Assembly (NCBI RefSeq): GCF_029933015.1
Contig: NZ_JAOZOZ010000008.1
Span: forward strand, 16,958 to 24,057
DNA length: 7,100 nt
Reading direction: 5' to 3'
From: Hydrogenimonas sp.
GTDB lineage: Bacteria > Campylobacterota > Campylobacteria > Campylobacterales > Hydrogenimonadaceae
The position numbers were made by a program, and so were the translations under genes. Of the stretch, positions 1 through 6,051 are shown piece after piece. Below the pieces are notes generated by a model. The model had not been told where the DNA came from. It worked only from the letters and a program-made list of their open reading frames with translations, and made no database searches. Numbering within the stretch: position 1 is the stretch's first letter; every line of letters begins with the position of its first letter.

Positions 1-264
1 GGGATTTTCGGCTTCACTCTCCTCTTCCCAGAGGCCGTATCGGTCGTCGATCGCCTCCACCAAATCGGGCAGATCGTGATGCGGCGTGGAGGTTTCGGCA
101 CCCGATACCATCTGCCAGTAGCCCAGGGAGGAAGCCGCGAGAACCACCGCCGCGCTGAAAAAACCCGTGATGAAGTTCAGCAGCGAGTCTTCTCCCCATA
201 TCAGATAGACCGCCAGGCTCCCGGCCGTCGCGGCCAGAAAGAGCGCGAAAACGACTTTACGCAT
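1..264 (-). CDS. Small membrane protein of unknown function, C-terminus beyond the window
   Basis: An open frame of 88 codons runs from an ATG at 264 off the left edge with no stop. The protein has two likely membrane helices, at about residues 4-22 and 30-52. A polar, acidic tail follows, including VEAIDDRYGLWEEESEAE near residues 69-86. Its first eight bases (ATGCGTAA) overlap the end of the AtpZ-like gene, and a GAGGA lies just before the ATG. It is therefore probably the third gene of the hemL operon and translationally coupled. I do not recognise the family. The short hydrophobic N-terminus could also be read as a signal anchor. Codon use matches the neighbours, and the full length cannot be judged here. 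Confidence 0.75.
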   Translation of the reverse strand, partial: MRKVVFALFLAATAGSLAVYLIWGEDSLLNFITGFFSAAVVLAASSLGYWQMVSGAETSTPHHDLPDLVEAIDDRYGLWEEESEAENP

Positions 265-565
265 CGTCCTCTTCGTCGTCGTTTTGGCTGTAGTTTTTGT
301 AGCGGGGATCGTTTTTGTACTCGTCGAAGGCTTTGACCTGTTTTTTGTAGGCTTTGTAGACGTTGAGGATCGCGCCTGCCACGCCCCAGAAGACGCCGAG
401 CCAGAAGAGCCACTCGTAGCCGAAGAGATTGCGCATCCAGTATCCAAGAGCGATACCGATGAGCACGGCCACGACCATCGAAATCCCCAGAGAGAGGTCG
501 TAGGCCCCTTCGACGACCTTTTTGACTTTCGGCTTCTCCCCGGTGGATCTCTCCTGTTCGCCCAT
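257..565 (-). CDS. AtpZ/AtpI-like two-helix inner-membrane protein
   Basis: The 102-residue protein has a charged N-terminus, two membrane helices (about 22-44 and 51-73, a Gly-rich helical hairpin) and a Lys-rich then acidic C-terminal tail ending in DDEEDDA. Length, layout and the GVFWGVAGAILNVYK stretch of helix 2 fit the AtpZ/AtpI (ATPase_gene1) family. Members of that family are often encoded beside F1Fo-ATPase genes and are linked to c-ring assembly or to divalent cation transport. No ATP synthase gene is in view, so the ATPase role is inferred from family only. Its ATG shares one base with the hemL stop (TGATG), and its stop overlaps the next gene by 8 bases. This indicates coupled translation in one operon. 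A GGGAG ribosome site lies 7 bases before the start. Confidence 0.8.
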   Translation of the reverse strand: MGEQERSTGEKPKVKKVVEGAYDLSLGISMVVAVLIGIALGYWMRNLFGYEWLFWLGVFWGVAGAILNVYKAYKKQVKAFDEYKNDPRYKNYSQNDDEEDDA

Positions 566-1848
566 CAGAGCGCTCCCATCACTTCATGGGCGTTGCGGAT
601 CGTCTCGTCGATCATCACGTCGGTCGTCTTGGAGCAGATGAATCCCGTCTCGAACTGGCTGCATGCGAAGTAGAATCCGCGATCCAGCATGGCCCGGTGG
701 AACTTCGCGAAACGCTCCGTATCGCTCGCGAGGGCGTCGTCGAAGTTTCTGACCGGTCTGTCGTTGAAGAAAAATCCGAACATGCTGCCCCGCACGTCGA
801 TCTGCAGCGGGATCTCATGGGCATCCGCCGCCGCTTTGAGACCCTCGACCAGACGTCGCGCACGCATCTCCAGGATTTCGTAGAGCGCCAGATCCGCTTT
901 GAGTTGCCGCACCTGCGCCAGACCCGCCGCCATCGCCACCGGGTTGCCGCTGAGGGTACCCGCCTGGTAGACCGGGCCTTCGGGGCTGAGTTTGGCCATG
1001 ATGTCGGCACGGCCGCCGAAAGCGCCCACCGGCATACCGCCGCCGATCACTTTGCCCAGCGTCACCAGATCGGGCTTCACGTCGGTCAGCCCCTGCGCTC
1101 CCGTCAAAGAGGCGCGGAAACCGCTCATCACTTCGTCGAAGATGAGCAGCGTGCCGTGCTCGTCGCAAAGTGTGCGCAGATCTCGCAAAAAAGCTTCCTC
1201 GGCCGGCACCAGTCCCATATTGCCGGCGATCGGCTCGATGACGACACAGGCGATTTCATCGCTGGCTTCGAAACAGGCTTTGACGCTTTCGATGTCGTTG
1301 TAGTCGGCCAGAAGCGTATGTTTGGCGAAATCCTCCGGAACGCCCGGAGAGTTGGGGGCGCCGAATGTCGCGGCACCGCTGCCCGCCTGCACCAGCAGGG
1401 AGTCGCTGTGCCCGTGGTAGCACCCTTTGAACTTGACGATATCGTCCCGTCCGGTGAATCCGCGTGCCAGACGGATGGCGCTCATCACCGCCTCGGTCCC
1501 GCTGTTGACGAAACGGACCTTGTCGATGGCGGGAAAGAGCGTGACGATCTCTTCGGCCAGCTCCGTCTCCAGCAGTGTCGGCGCGCCGAAACTGAGCCCC
1601 TTCCGGGCTGTCTCGATGACGGCCGCCTCGACGGTCGGATCGCAGTGACCGAAAATCAGCGGTCCCCAGCTCTGTACGTAATCGACATAGCGGTTGCCGT
1701 CGATATCGATCAGATATCCCCCCTCTCCTCTTTCGATGAAAGGCGGCGTCCCGCCGACGCTTCCGAATGCCCGAACCGGGGAGTCGACGCCTCCCGGAAT
1801 CACCTTCTTCGCCGCTTCGTAGGCTTCGATACTCTTTGTATGTTTCAC
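565..1848 (-). CDS. hemL: Glutamate-1-semialdehyde 2,1-aminomutase
   Basis: This PLP enzyme converts glutamate-1-semialdehyde to 5-aminolevulinate in the C5 pathway to haem, in the cytosol. The 427-residue product has the normal family length. The PLP-binding lysine is K266 in LGKVIGGGMPVGAFGG. The FDEVMSGFR motif (about 237-245) holds the cofactor-contacting Asp, NSGTEAVMSAIRLARG (115-130) is the phosphate-binding region, and YHGHSDS (144-150) is present. The frame stays open upstream to 2097, but that part lies inside the divergent tonB-like gene. I chose the GTG at 1848 because a GAGG site sits 8 bases before it and the N-terminus (VKHTKSIEAYEAAKKVIPGGVDSPVR) matches the family. The stop overlaps the next ATG as TGATG. 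A TATAAT box at 1880-1885 on this strand is a likely promoter. Confidence 0.97.
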   Translation of the reverse strand: MKHTKSIEAYEAAKKVIPGGVDSPVRAFGSVGGTPPFIERGEGGYLIDIDGNRYVDYVQSWGPLIFGHCDPTVEAAVIETARKGLSFGAPTLLETELAEEIVTLFPAIDKVRFVNSGTEAVMSAIRLARGFTGRDDIVKFKGCYHGHSDSLLVQAGSGAATFGAPNSPGVPEDFAKHTLLADYNDIESVKACFEASDEIACVVIEPIAGNMGLVPAEEAFLRDLRTLCDEHGTLLIFDEVMSGFRASLTGAQGLTDVKPDLVTLGKVIGGGMPVGAFGGRADIMAKLSPEGPVYQAGTLSGNPVAMAAGLAQVRQLKADLALYEILEMRARRLVEGLKAAADAHEIPLQIDVRGSMFGFFFNDRPVRNFDDALASDTERFAKFHRAMLDRGFYFACSQFETGFICSKTTDVMIDETIRNAHEVMGAL

Positions 1849-1879
1849 GTTCCCATCCTCAGCTTGATATTTTGGCCTG

Positions 1880-1885
1880 ATTATA
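1880..1885 (-). promoter_or_regulatory. hemL: Predicted -10 box for the hemL operon
   Basis: The minus strand reads TATAAT here, a perfect sigma-70 -10 match, about 32 bases upstream of the hemL GTG. The bases just upstream are T-rich (CTTTTTGCC), as is common for Campylobacterota promoters, where a clear -35 is often lacking. No good TTGACA match lies at the usual distance. The start site is inferred. Confidence 0.55.
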
Positions 1886-1912
1886 GGCAAAAAGCGGTTA
1901 ATAAAGTATAAT
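1884..1912 (+). promoter_or_regulatory. Predicted promoter of the tonB-like gene
   Basis: TATAAT at 1907-1912 is a perfect -10. TAGGCA at 1884-1889 matches TTGACA at 4 of 6 positions with a 17-base spacer. The implied transcript would start near 1919, leaving a leader of roughly 15 bases before the TTG at 1935. The element overlaps the divergent hemL promoter, so the two polymerase sites probably interfere with each other. Confidence 0.55.
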
Positions 1913-1934
1913 ACGCCAAAAAACGGGGCCTGGA

Positions 1935-2855
1935 TTGAATCGACGCAAACTTCTCTCGCTGCTGTTGTCGCTGTTGATTCACCTGGCCCTGCTCTCTCTC
2001 TTTTTCCTCTTCGCCCACCGCGCCCAGAAGGAGCTGACCTCATCGGGTGCCAAACGGGTGGAACTCTCTTTGAGCGATTTCGTAACACCCCCGCCATCGA
2101 AACCCAAAAAAGCGCCTATTCCACCCTCCAGACCCGCGCCCGAAAGCAAGCCCGTGCCACCTGCGCCAAAACCGCAGCCAAAACCCGAAAAACAGGAAGC
2201 CAAAAAAACACCGCAGCCCGAACCTGTGGAAAAACCGAGGCCTAAACGGGAAGAGCCGGCCCCCAAACCGAAACCAAAACCAAAACCAAAACCGAAGCCA
2301 AAGTCCAAACCGGCAACCAAACCCCACATCGCAAAAAAACCGGCTCCTTCGCCCCAACCCAGACCGAAACCCCTGCCGAAACCGATACCCAAAAAACCCG
2401 AATCCGCCGAGTCGGCCCTGGCCGGAGCGCTGGGAGCCCCGGCGATGCCCCAGCCGAAAAACCTTCCCAAACCACCCTCCATCGAGCAGATCGACAACAC
2501 GATGTCGGACCGGGAATTCCACGCTCTGTACAAGGACGAGTTCGACCACTTCACACCGAACCAGAAAAAGTTCATCAAAAACAACCTCAACCGCATCCAG
2601 GCGATCACACAGCACTACCTGACGATGCGCGGCTACCCGCCGTTCGCCGCCCAGCAGCGGATGCAGGGGGTCAACGTCGTCGAGTTCTATCTCCACCCCA
2701 ACGGCGACATCACCGATCTGAAAGTGATCGCCTCATCCGGTTTCGGCGTGCTCGACGACAACTCTCTGGACACGATCAAAACCGCCTACAAAGACTACCC
2801 CAGGCCCAAAGAGACGACGAAGATCCGCTTCTATATCCATTACCGGATCTATTGA
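1935..2855 (+). CDS. TonB-like energy transducer with long Pro/Lys linker
   Basis: The 306-residue protein has the three-part TonB design. Residues 6-26 form an N-terminal signal anchor containing S12-LLI-H16, the SxxxH pattern that TonB uses to contact ExbB/ExbD. A periplasm-spanning Pro/Lys-rich linker covers about 51-180. The C-terminal domain (about 240-306) includes VEFYLHPNGDITDLKVIASS and YPRPKETTKIRFYIHYRIY, typical TonB_C strands. By family it transmits proton-motive force to outer-membrane receptors. The start is a TTG at 1935; an in-frame stop at 1902-1904 and no in-frame ATG upstream of the anchor leave little choice, and the ribosome site is weak. No exbB, exbD or receptor gene is adjacent, so it must borrow partners from elsewhere or do another TonB-family job. 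The exact paralogue is unclear. Its last 7 bases overlap the convergent gene. Confidence 0.88.
   Translation: MNRRKLLSLLLSLLIHLALLSLFFLFAHRAQKELTSSGAKRVELSLSDFVTPPPSKPKKAPIPPSRPAPESKPVPPAPKPQPKPEKQEAKKTPQPEPVEKPRPKREEPAPKPKPKPKPKPKPKSKPATKPHIAKKPAPSPQPRPKPLPKPIPKKPESAESALAGALGAPAMPQPKNLPKPPSIEQIDNTMSDREFHALYKDEFDHFTPNQKKFIKNNLNRIQAITQHYLTMRGYPPFAAQQRMQGVNVVEFYLHPNGDITDLKVIASSGFGVLDDNSLDTIKTAYKDYPRPKETTKIRFYIHYRIY
2265..2300 (+). repeat. Hexanucleotide tandem repeat encoding Lys-Pro
   Basis: Six in-frame units follow the pattern AAACCR: AAACCG, three AAACCA, AAACCG and AAGCCA. They encode Lys-Pro pairs at residues 111-122 of the TonB-like protein. Further degenerate units lie downstream, such as AAACCG at 2307-2312. 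The near-identical codons are open to slippage, which would change linker length by two residues per unit without shifting the frame. Confidence 0.8.
2821..2850. repeat. Inverted repeat at the convergent gene ends, possible weak terminator
   Basis: AGATCCG at 2821-2827 pairs perfectly with CGGATCT at 2844-2850 across a 16-base loop, just before the overlapping stop codons of two convergent genes. There is no T-run on the plus side and only a loosely T-rich stretch on the minus side. It may be chance within coding sequence. Confidence 0.25.
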
Positions 2856-3907
2856 GCGGAGTGGCCGTAGATCATCTCCTTGACTTTGACCGGCTGCTTT
2901 TCGTACCGTTTTCGTGTCTGCCGTGAAAACTCCCTCAGCGCCAGCGCCAGATGCGATTTGAGCTCCTTTTTCACGCTCTCTTTCTCCTCGTCGATCGCGG
3001 TGACGATCTCCTTTCTGAAATCGTCACGGGTCAGCATTTCGTCGGCTTTGATCACCACGGCGTCGGTGGCGAACCAGGCGGCCGTGGCCAGAACGGGAGA
3101 GCAGATCCAGACGAAGGGACCGCACAGCACGCCGCTCGCGGCGCCCGTCTCGGCGGCAGCCGCCTTCGTCGCCGTCTTCGCCGTCACTTTTGCCGCCAGC
3201 TTCGTTCCGACCTTCGCCAGAAATTTCGCCGTCAGTTTGGGGATCACACGCGCGGCCAGCTTGGCGCCTCCCACGACGCCGATGAACGCGGCGGCCGTCA
3301 CTGTAATATTTCCGGCCACATCCCGCTCGATCGCTTCGTAGACCTTGCTGTTGAGCGAGAGATCGACCCCTTCGACGGCCGATTCGCCGATGAACCTGCC
3401 ATGGCTTTCAAGAAGCTTCCCAAAACGTCTCTCCACGCCTGAAAGCTCTTCGGCGAATCGTCTTTCGAAATCTTTCCCGAAAAGTCTCTCCCTGACGATC
3501 GAGTCGATTCTATCTGCCGCGGCATACCCCAGTTCCGCATACTCCCCGACGATGGAGTAGTGGTAGTCCAGAAAATCGTCCACCCGGGCGTAGACCGGAG
3601 CGAAGATCCTCTCCACCGCCGCATCCACCGTGGCGTTCGCCTCCGCCTCCTTCATCTGCAGATCCCTCGCTATGGCGGGTTTGGCCTTTTCGAGATTCTC
3701 TTTGAAAAGCGCCTTTTCGGCGATCTCGATGATCGGGGCTTTGGGTCGCTTCGCTTCGGGATGGCGGGCGGTGTTGATCATGGCAAGAAGTGTGACGACG
3801 GCGAAGGGAACCAGAAAAAAGAGTATCGTTCCCCAGAAGTATCTCTCCCCTGCACCCATCTCCTTCCAAGAAAAGAGCGTGCGAAACGTCCCTCTTTTTT
3901 CTCTCAT
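2849..3907 (-). CDS. Membrane-anchored helical protein with Lys/Ala repeat, unknown function
   Basis: The 352-residue product is not recognised. In order it shows: a basic N-terminus; a membrane helix at about 24-43; a charged, helix-rich region (about 60-195), probably periplasmic by the positive-inside rule; a hydrophobic Gly/Ala stretch (200-217); seven lysines exactly four residues apart (K224 to K248); a second hydrophobic segment (258-286) with two related pieces, LCGPFV and ICSPVL; and a charged C-terminal helix (about 290-340). The ATG at 3907 overlaps the upstream stop as ATGA, with AGAGGA about 6 bases before it. The frame stays open upstream to 4612, but that part lies antiparallel-free within the previous gene in another frame, so I reject it. 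Coupling suggests it works with the upstream membrane protein. I have a vague memory of similar uncharacterised proteobacterial proteins. The stop overlaps the tonB-like gene. Confidence 0.8.
   Translation of the reverse strand: MREKRGTFRTLFSWKEMGAGERYFWGTILFFLVPFAVVTLLAMINTARHPEAKRPKAPIIEIAEKALFKENLEKAKPAIARDLQMKEAEANATVDAAVERIFAPVYARVDDFLDYHYSIVGEYAELGYAAADRIDSIVRERLFGKDFERRFAEELSGVERRFGKLLESHGRFIGESAVEGVDLSLNSKVYEAIERDVAGNITVTAAAFIGVVGGAKLAARVIPKLTAKFLAKVGTKLAAKVTAKTATKAAAAETGAASGVLCGPFVWICSPVLATAAWFATDAVVIKADEMLTRDDFRKEIVTAIDEEKESVKKELKSHLALALREFSRQTRKRYEKQPVKVKEMIYGHSAQ
3155..3238 (-). repeat. Coding repeat: lysine every fourth residue
   Basis: These 28 codons (residues 224-251) carry seven consecutive tetrads starting with Lys, at 224, 228, 232, 236, 240, 244 and 248. 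The other positions are mostly Ala, Thr, Val or Leu (KLTA, KFLA, KVGT, KLAA, KVTA, KTAT, KAAA). At the DNA level this is a degenerate 12-base periodicity, not an exact repeat, so the protein pattern seems to be what is kept. Confidence 0.8.
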
Positions 3908-4671
3908 CTCAATCCTCTTTCGCGCATATACACCACCTGGGCGATGAAACGGTTGATGCCCAGTACCGCCATGCTGTTGTAAAGAAGAAAGAGTATCCAG
4001 CTTCCCAGACGCAAAAGATCGCTTCCTACCATCTCGGACTCCTTCGTCATGAACCACCACGACACCGCTTCGATCTCCCGATGAAAACGGAGCGCCGTAT
4101 CGCTCGGGCCGCATGCCGAACCGATGCTGTTGGTCGCGGCCCGGATGGAAGCGTCGAGATCGGGCAGGATATAGCGTGGCACATCCCCTTCGTATGCCGC
4201 ATAGAAAACGATACCGATCAGCAGAAGCGCGGTAAGATTGATGGCCCACTCTCTCGCCAGCAGTTGACGATACCCATCTTTGAAGACCCCTTCGAAAAGG
4301 CGCCCCAACCATCGGTAGAGGAGCGTCACCGCGACAACATGAAGGATGAGATAGGCCAATACACCCCACGGCAGGTCGACGACCGCCAGAAACGCCGACA
4401 GCGCCATCATGAAAGAGAGAATCAGAAAAAAGATAGTGACGGCCACGGGTGAGAGAAGGAGCTTCGCCACGATCGACCCGTGCTGCAGATAGCACCGCTT
4501 CAGGCAGCGGCGCTCGAACATCTTCAGATCGATGAAACTCGAAGCGATCACGCCCCAGAAGAGAAAAAAGAGCAGTGTCGCGTAGCAGCCGTACGGATAG
4601 GCGACATACCACCCCCCGAGTACGACCGCCACGGCTGCGAGGGTCATCGTCACCGTCCTGAGAAACTCCAC
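3904..4671 (-). CDS. Multi-spanning inner-membrane protein, unknown function
   Basis: The 255-residue protein has about six hydrophobic segments: roughly 8-24, 27-47, 70-97 (perhaps one long or two short), 101-119, 142-160 and 222-246. Two polar regions stand out. A basic loop at 48-68 has three Arg/Lys clusters and two Cys. A loop of about 60 residues (161-221) contains ILPDLDASIR, an NSIGSACGPSD stretch and EAVSWWFMTKE. No transporter or enzyme motif is recognised. I give the GTG at 4671, 12 bases after the upstream stop. An ATG at 4647 with AGGA 8 bases before it is an equally good start and would remove eight residues before the first helix. It overlaps the next gene by 4 bases (ATGA), so the two products are probably made together and may form a complex. 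Confidence 0.8.
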   Translation of the reverse strand: MEFLRTVTMTLAAVAVVLGGWYVAYPYGCYATLLFFLFWGVIASSFIDLKMFERRCLKRCYLQHGSIVAKLLLSPVAVTIFFLILSFMMALSAFLAVVDLPWGVLAYLILHVVAVTLLYRWLGRLFEGVFKDGYRQLLAREWAINLTALLLIGIVFYAAYEGDVPRYILPDLDASIRAATNSIGSACGPSDTALRFHREIEAVSWWFMTKESEMVGSDLLRLGSWILFLLYNSMAVLGINRFIAQVVYMRERGLR

Positions 4672-4683
4672 GGCAGCGGTTTC

Positions 4684-5625
4684 CTACCCTCTATCCCGGA
4701 CCATGCGCAGCAGATTTTTGGCGTTTTTGTAGATCGGCTCGTCCACGAAACCCAGCTCCTCGTCGGCGAAACCGCTGCATTCGGGATCCGATTCGAAAAG
4801 TTCGACGACCCGCCTCGCCCACTCCAGCTCCTCTTCCGAGGGGAGAAAGATACGGTTGGCGATCTCCACCTGGGCCGGGGAGACGCACCCTTTGGCGTGG
4901 TATCCCATCTTTCTCTCCAGTAGACACCAGTTTTCGAAAGCCTCGGTGTCCCGATACTCCTGAAAGACAAAAGAGATCGGCAGCACCCCCGAAACGGAGC
5001 ACTCCAGCAGAAAGCGGGTCATGATGGCGTGCATCGTCGGATTGTGCAGATGCACGATGCGCTGGGGAAGCTTCATGGAGGCCAGCAGATCCAGCACACC
5101 GAGATAACAGGCTTCGACCCTGGCGTCGACCCGCAGATCGGCCAGGTGACGCCACGCCTCTTTCGTCTCGACGGAGAGATGCACGGCGATGGAGGGATCG
5201 ATCAGATCCAGCGCCTCCTCCACATCCGCGGGCGTTTCGATTTTCGGAACCCGGATCGCGTCGGGTCGGATTTCGTTGAGATAGGCGATCTCCTCTCTTC
5301 CTCCCTCTTCCAGGGGATTGATACGCACGACCGTTTTGGAACGGATCGTTTCCGCTTCCGCGAGAAATAGACCCGTCAGGCGCAGCGCCAGCGGCTTGAG
5401 CGGCGGCGCGACCCCGTCTTCGAGATTGAGGATGACGATATCGGCCTCCAGCTCGTCGAGTCTGTTCAGATGTTTCAGCCGATGGGCCGAAAGCATCAGG
5501 GCGCTTCGGATATAGGGCGGCTCGTACCGCACACGCTGCCCGCGCCCACCGCGAAGCCTCTCGATCCCCTCCAGATCGCCTCGCGCCACCAGCTCTTCCA
5601 GAACACCCAGATCTTCAAACACCAT
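4684..5625 (-). CDS. CitE-like / HpcH-HpaI family CoA-ester lyase, divergent
   Basis: The 313-residue protein follows the CitE-type TIM-barrel pattern: RSALMLSAHRL (40-50), ADIVILNLEDGV (61-72), VVRINP (99-104), DAIRVPKIET (122-131), HLSVET (149-154), LGVLDLLASM (175-184) and GYHAKGCVSPAQVEIANRIF (241-260). E153 and D179 sit 26 residues apart, as I recall for the Mg-binding Glu/Asp pair of stand-alone CitE proteins. The family cleaves or forms C-C bonds in CoA esters such as citryl-, malyl- or citramalyl-CoA. Deviations: a 39-residue N-terminal extension, the usual PG after RS replaced by SAH, DLED changed to NLED, and the IHP motif changed to VSP. No citD or citF is adjacent, so it is not a classical citrate lyase subunit. 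A GTG at 5631 is possible, but GGGGA lies 6 bases before the ATG at 5625, which decides the start. Confidence 0.85.
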   Translation of the reverse strand: MVFEDLGVLEELVARGDLEGIERLRGGRGQRVRYEPPYIRSALMLSAHRLKHLNRLDELEADIVILNLEDGVAPPLKPLALRLTGLFLAEAETIRSKTVVRINPLEEGGREEIAYLNEIRPDAIRVPKIETPADVEEALDLIDPSIAVHLSVETKEAWRHLADLRVDARVEACYLGVLDLLASMKLPQRIVHLHNPTMHAIMTRFLLECSVSGVLPISFVFQEYRDTEAFENWCLLERKMGYHAKGCVSPAQVEIANRIFLPSEEELEWARRVVELFESDPECSGFADEELGFVDEPIYKNAKNLLRMVRDRG

Positions 5626-5663
5626 GATCACTCCCCTTTCTCACCGCGTCACACTCTCTTCTT

Positions 5664-5684
5664 CCCGTTCCCCGTTCCCCGTTC
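5664..5684. repeat. Three perfect tandem copies of a 7-base repeat
   Basis: CCCGTTC is repeated three times without a mismatch (GAACGGG on the minus strand). The array begins within the cytochrome stop codon and fills much of the 57-base gap before the lyase gene. Heptamer repeats of this G-rich type occur between genes in various bacteria. It may be a slippage product or, less likely, a protein or RNA signal. Confidence 0.85.
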
Positions 5685-6027
5685 ACTCACTATGCACCAG
5701 AAAATAGTGCAGCGCCCTGATCTCCGAATCTGTCAGAAAGTAGGTCGGCATGATCCGGTAGCGTTTGACGAGACTCTTTTTGAGCGCTTCGAGGGTGACT
5801 TTCCTTATATCCGGTCCTCTCAGCACCACCTTTTTCCCATCCTCTACATAGGAGGCGATGTAGGCGCCCTCCCCATGCTTGCCGTGACAGTGGATACAGC
5901 CGATGCCCCGCGGATTTTTGTAGAGCATCTCGCCATATTCGTACTGGGTGATGAAAGAGTCCTCTCCGAAGAGAAAGGAGCTTAAAAGGAGAACGAGCAG
6001 AACTTTCACTAACCGCCTTTTAATCAT
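5683..6027 (-). CDS. Small periplasmic mono-haem c-type cytochrome
   Basis: The 114-residue protein starts with a basic signal peptide and hydrophobic core (residues 5-20, ending SSFLFG, cleavage probably near 21). It has one haem-binding CIHCH at 44-48 and a probable axial Met at M93 (RIMPTYFLTDSEIRALHYFL), the normal order for a class I cytochrome c. It should carry electrons in the periplasm, but its redox partners are not visible. The gene is first in the minus-strand group, divergent from folD, and ends 57 bases before the lyase gene. From memory, a small periplasmic protein gene lies beside folD in Campylobacter jejuni too, so this one probably belongs to the conserved neighbourhood. 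No strong ribosome site precedes the ATG; only AAAAG is seen. Confidence 0.88.
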   Translation of the reverse strand: MIKRRLVKVLLVLLLSSFLFGEDSFITQYEYGEMLYKNPRGIGCIHCHGKHGEGAYIASYVEDGKKVVLRGPDIRKVTLEALKKSLVKRYRIMPTYFLTDSEIRALHYFLVHSE

Positions 6028-6029
6028 CT

Positions 6030-6051
6030 TTTGGATAGGATTTTATCCAAA
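6030..6051. promoter_or_regulatory. Inverted repeat in the cytochrome/folD divergent region, putative operator
   Basis: TTTGGATA (6030-6037) and TATCCAAA (6044-6051) form a perfect 8-bp inverted repeat around GGATTT. The region between the two start codons is only 44 bases. TAAAAT on the minus strand (6040-6045) is a 5-of-6 match to a -10 and would lie inside the repeat. The element could be a repressor site or an mRNA hairpin near the cytochrome start. The folD ribosome site AAGG (6060-6063) lies outside it. Confidence 0.4.

Noticed and set aside
586..1911. Open plus-strand frame of 441 codons opposite hemL
   Set aside because: It is a mirror of hemL in GC-rich DNA, with Arg/His/Asp-rich low-information protein and no family motif.
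1861..1925. Possible Fur box between hemL and the tonB-like gene
   Set aside because: The AT-rich stretch has no convincing palindrome matching the GATAAT-type consensus.
1849..2097. Extended N-terminus of HemL (83 extra residues)
   Set aside because: The extension reads through the divergent promoters and the start of the tonB-like gene, has no HemL similarity, and a good ribosome site precedes the GTG at 1848.
1979..2696. Gly/Phe/Arg-rich minus-strand frames opposite the tonB-like gene
   Set aside because: Their composition is the complement of the Lys-Pro linker codons, with no independent support.
3908..4612. Upstream extension of the 352-residue membrane-anchored protein to 587 residues
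   Set aside because: It lies in another frame of the well-supported membrane protein gene, and the ATGA overlap with AGAGGA fixes the start at 3907.
4684..5625. Citrate lyase beta subunit (citE) of a citDEF complex
   Set aside because: No citD, citF or citC is adjacent and several CitE motifs are altered, so only the family is assigned.
5626..5682. Terminator between the cytochrome and lyase genes
   Set aside because: The gap holds a heptamer repeat but no stem-loop followed by a T-run on the minus strand.
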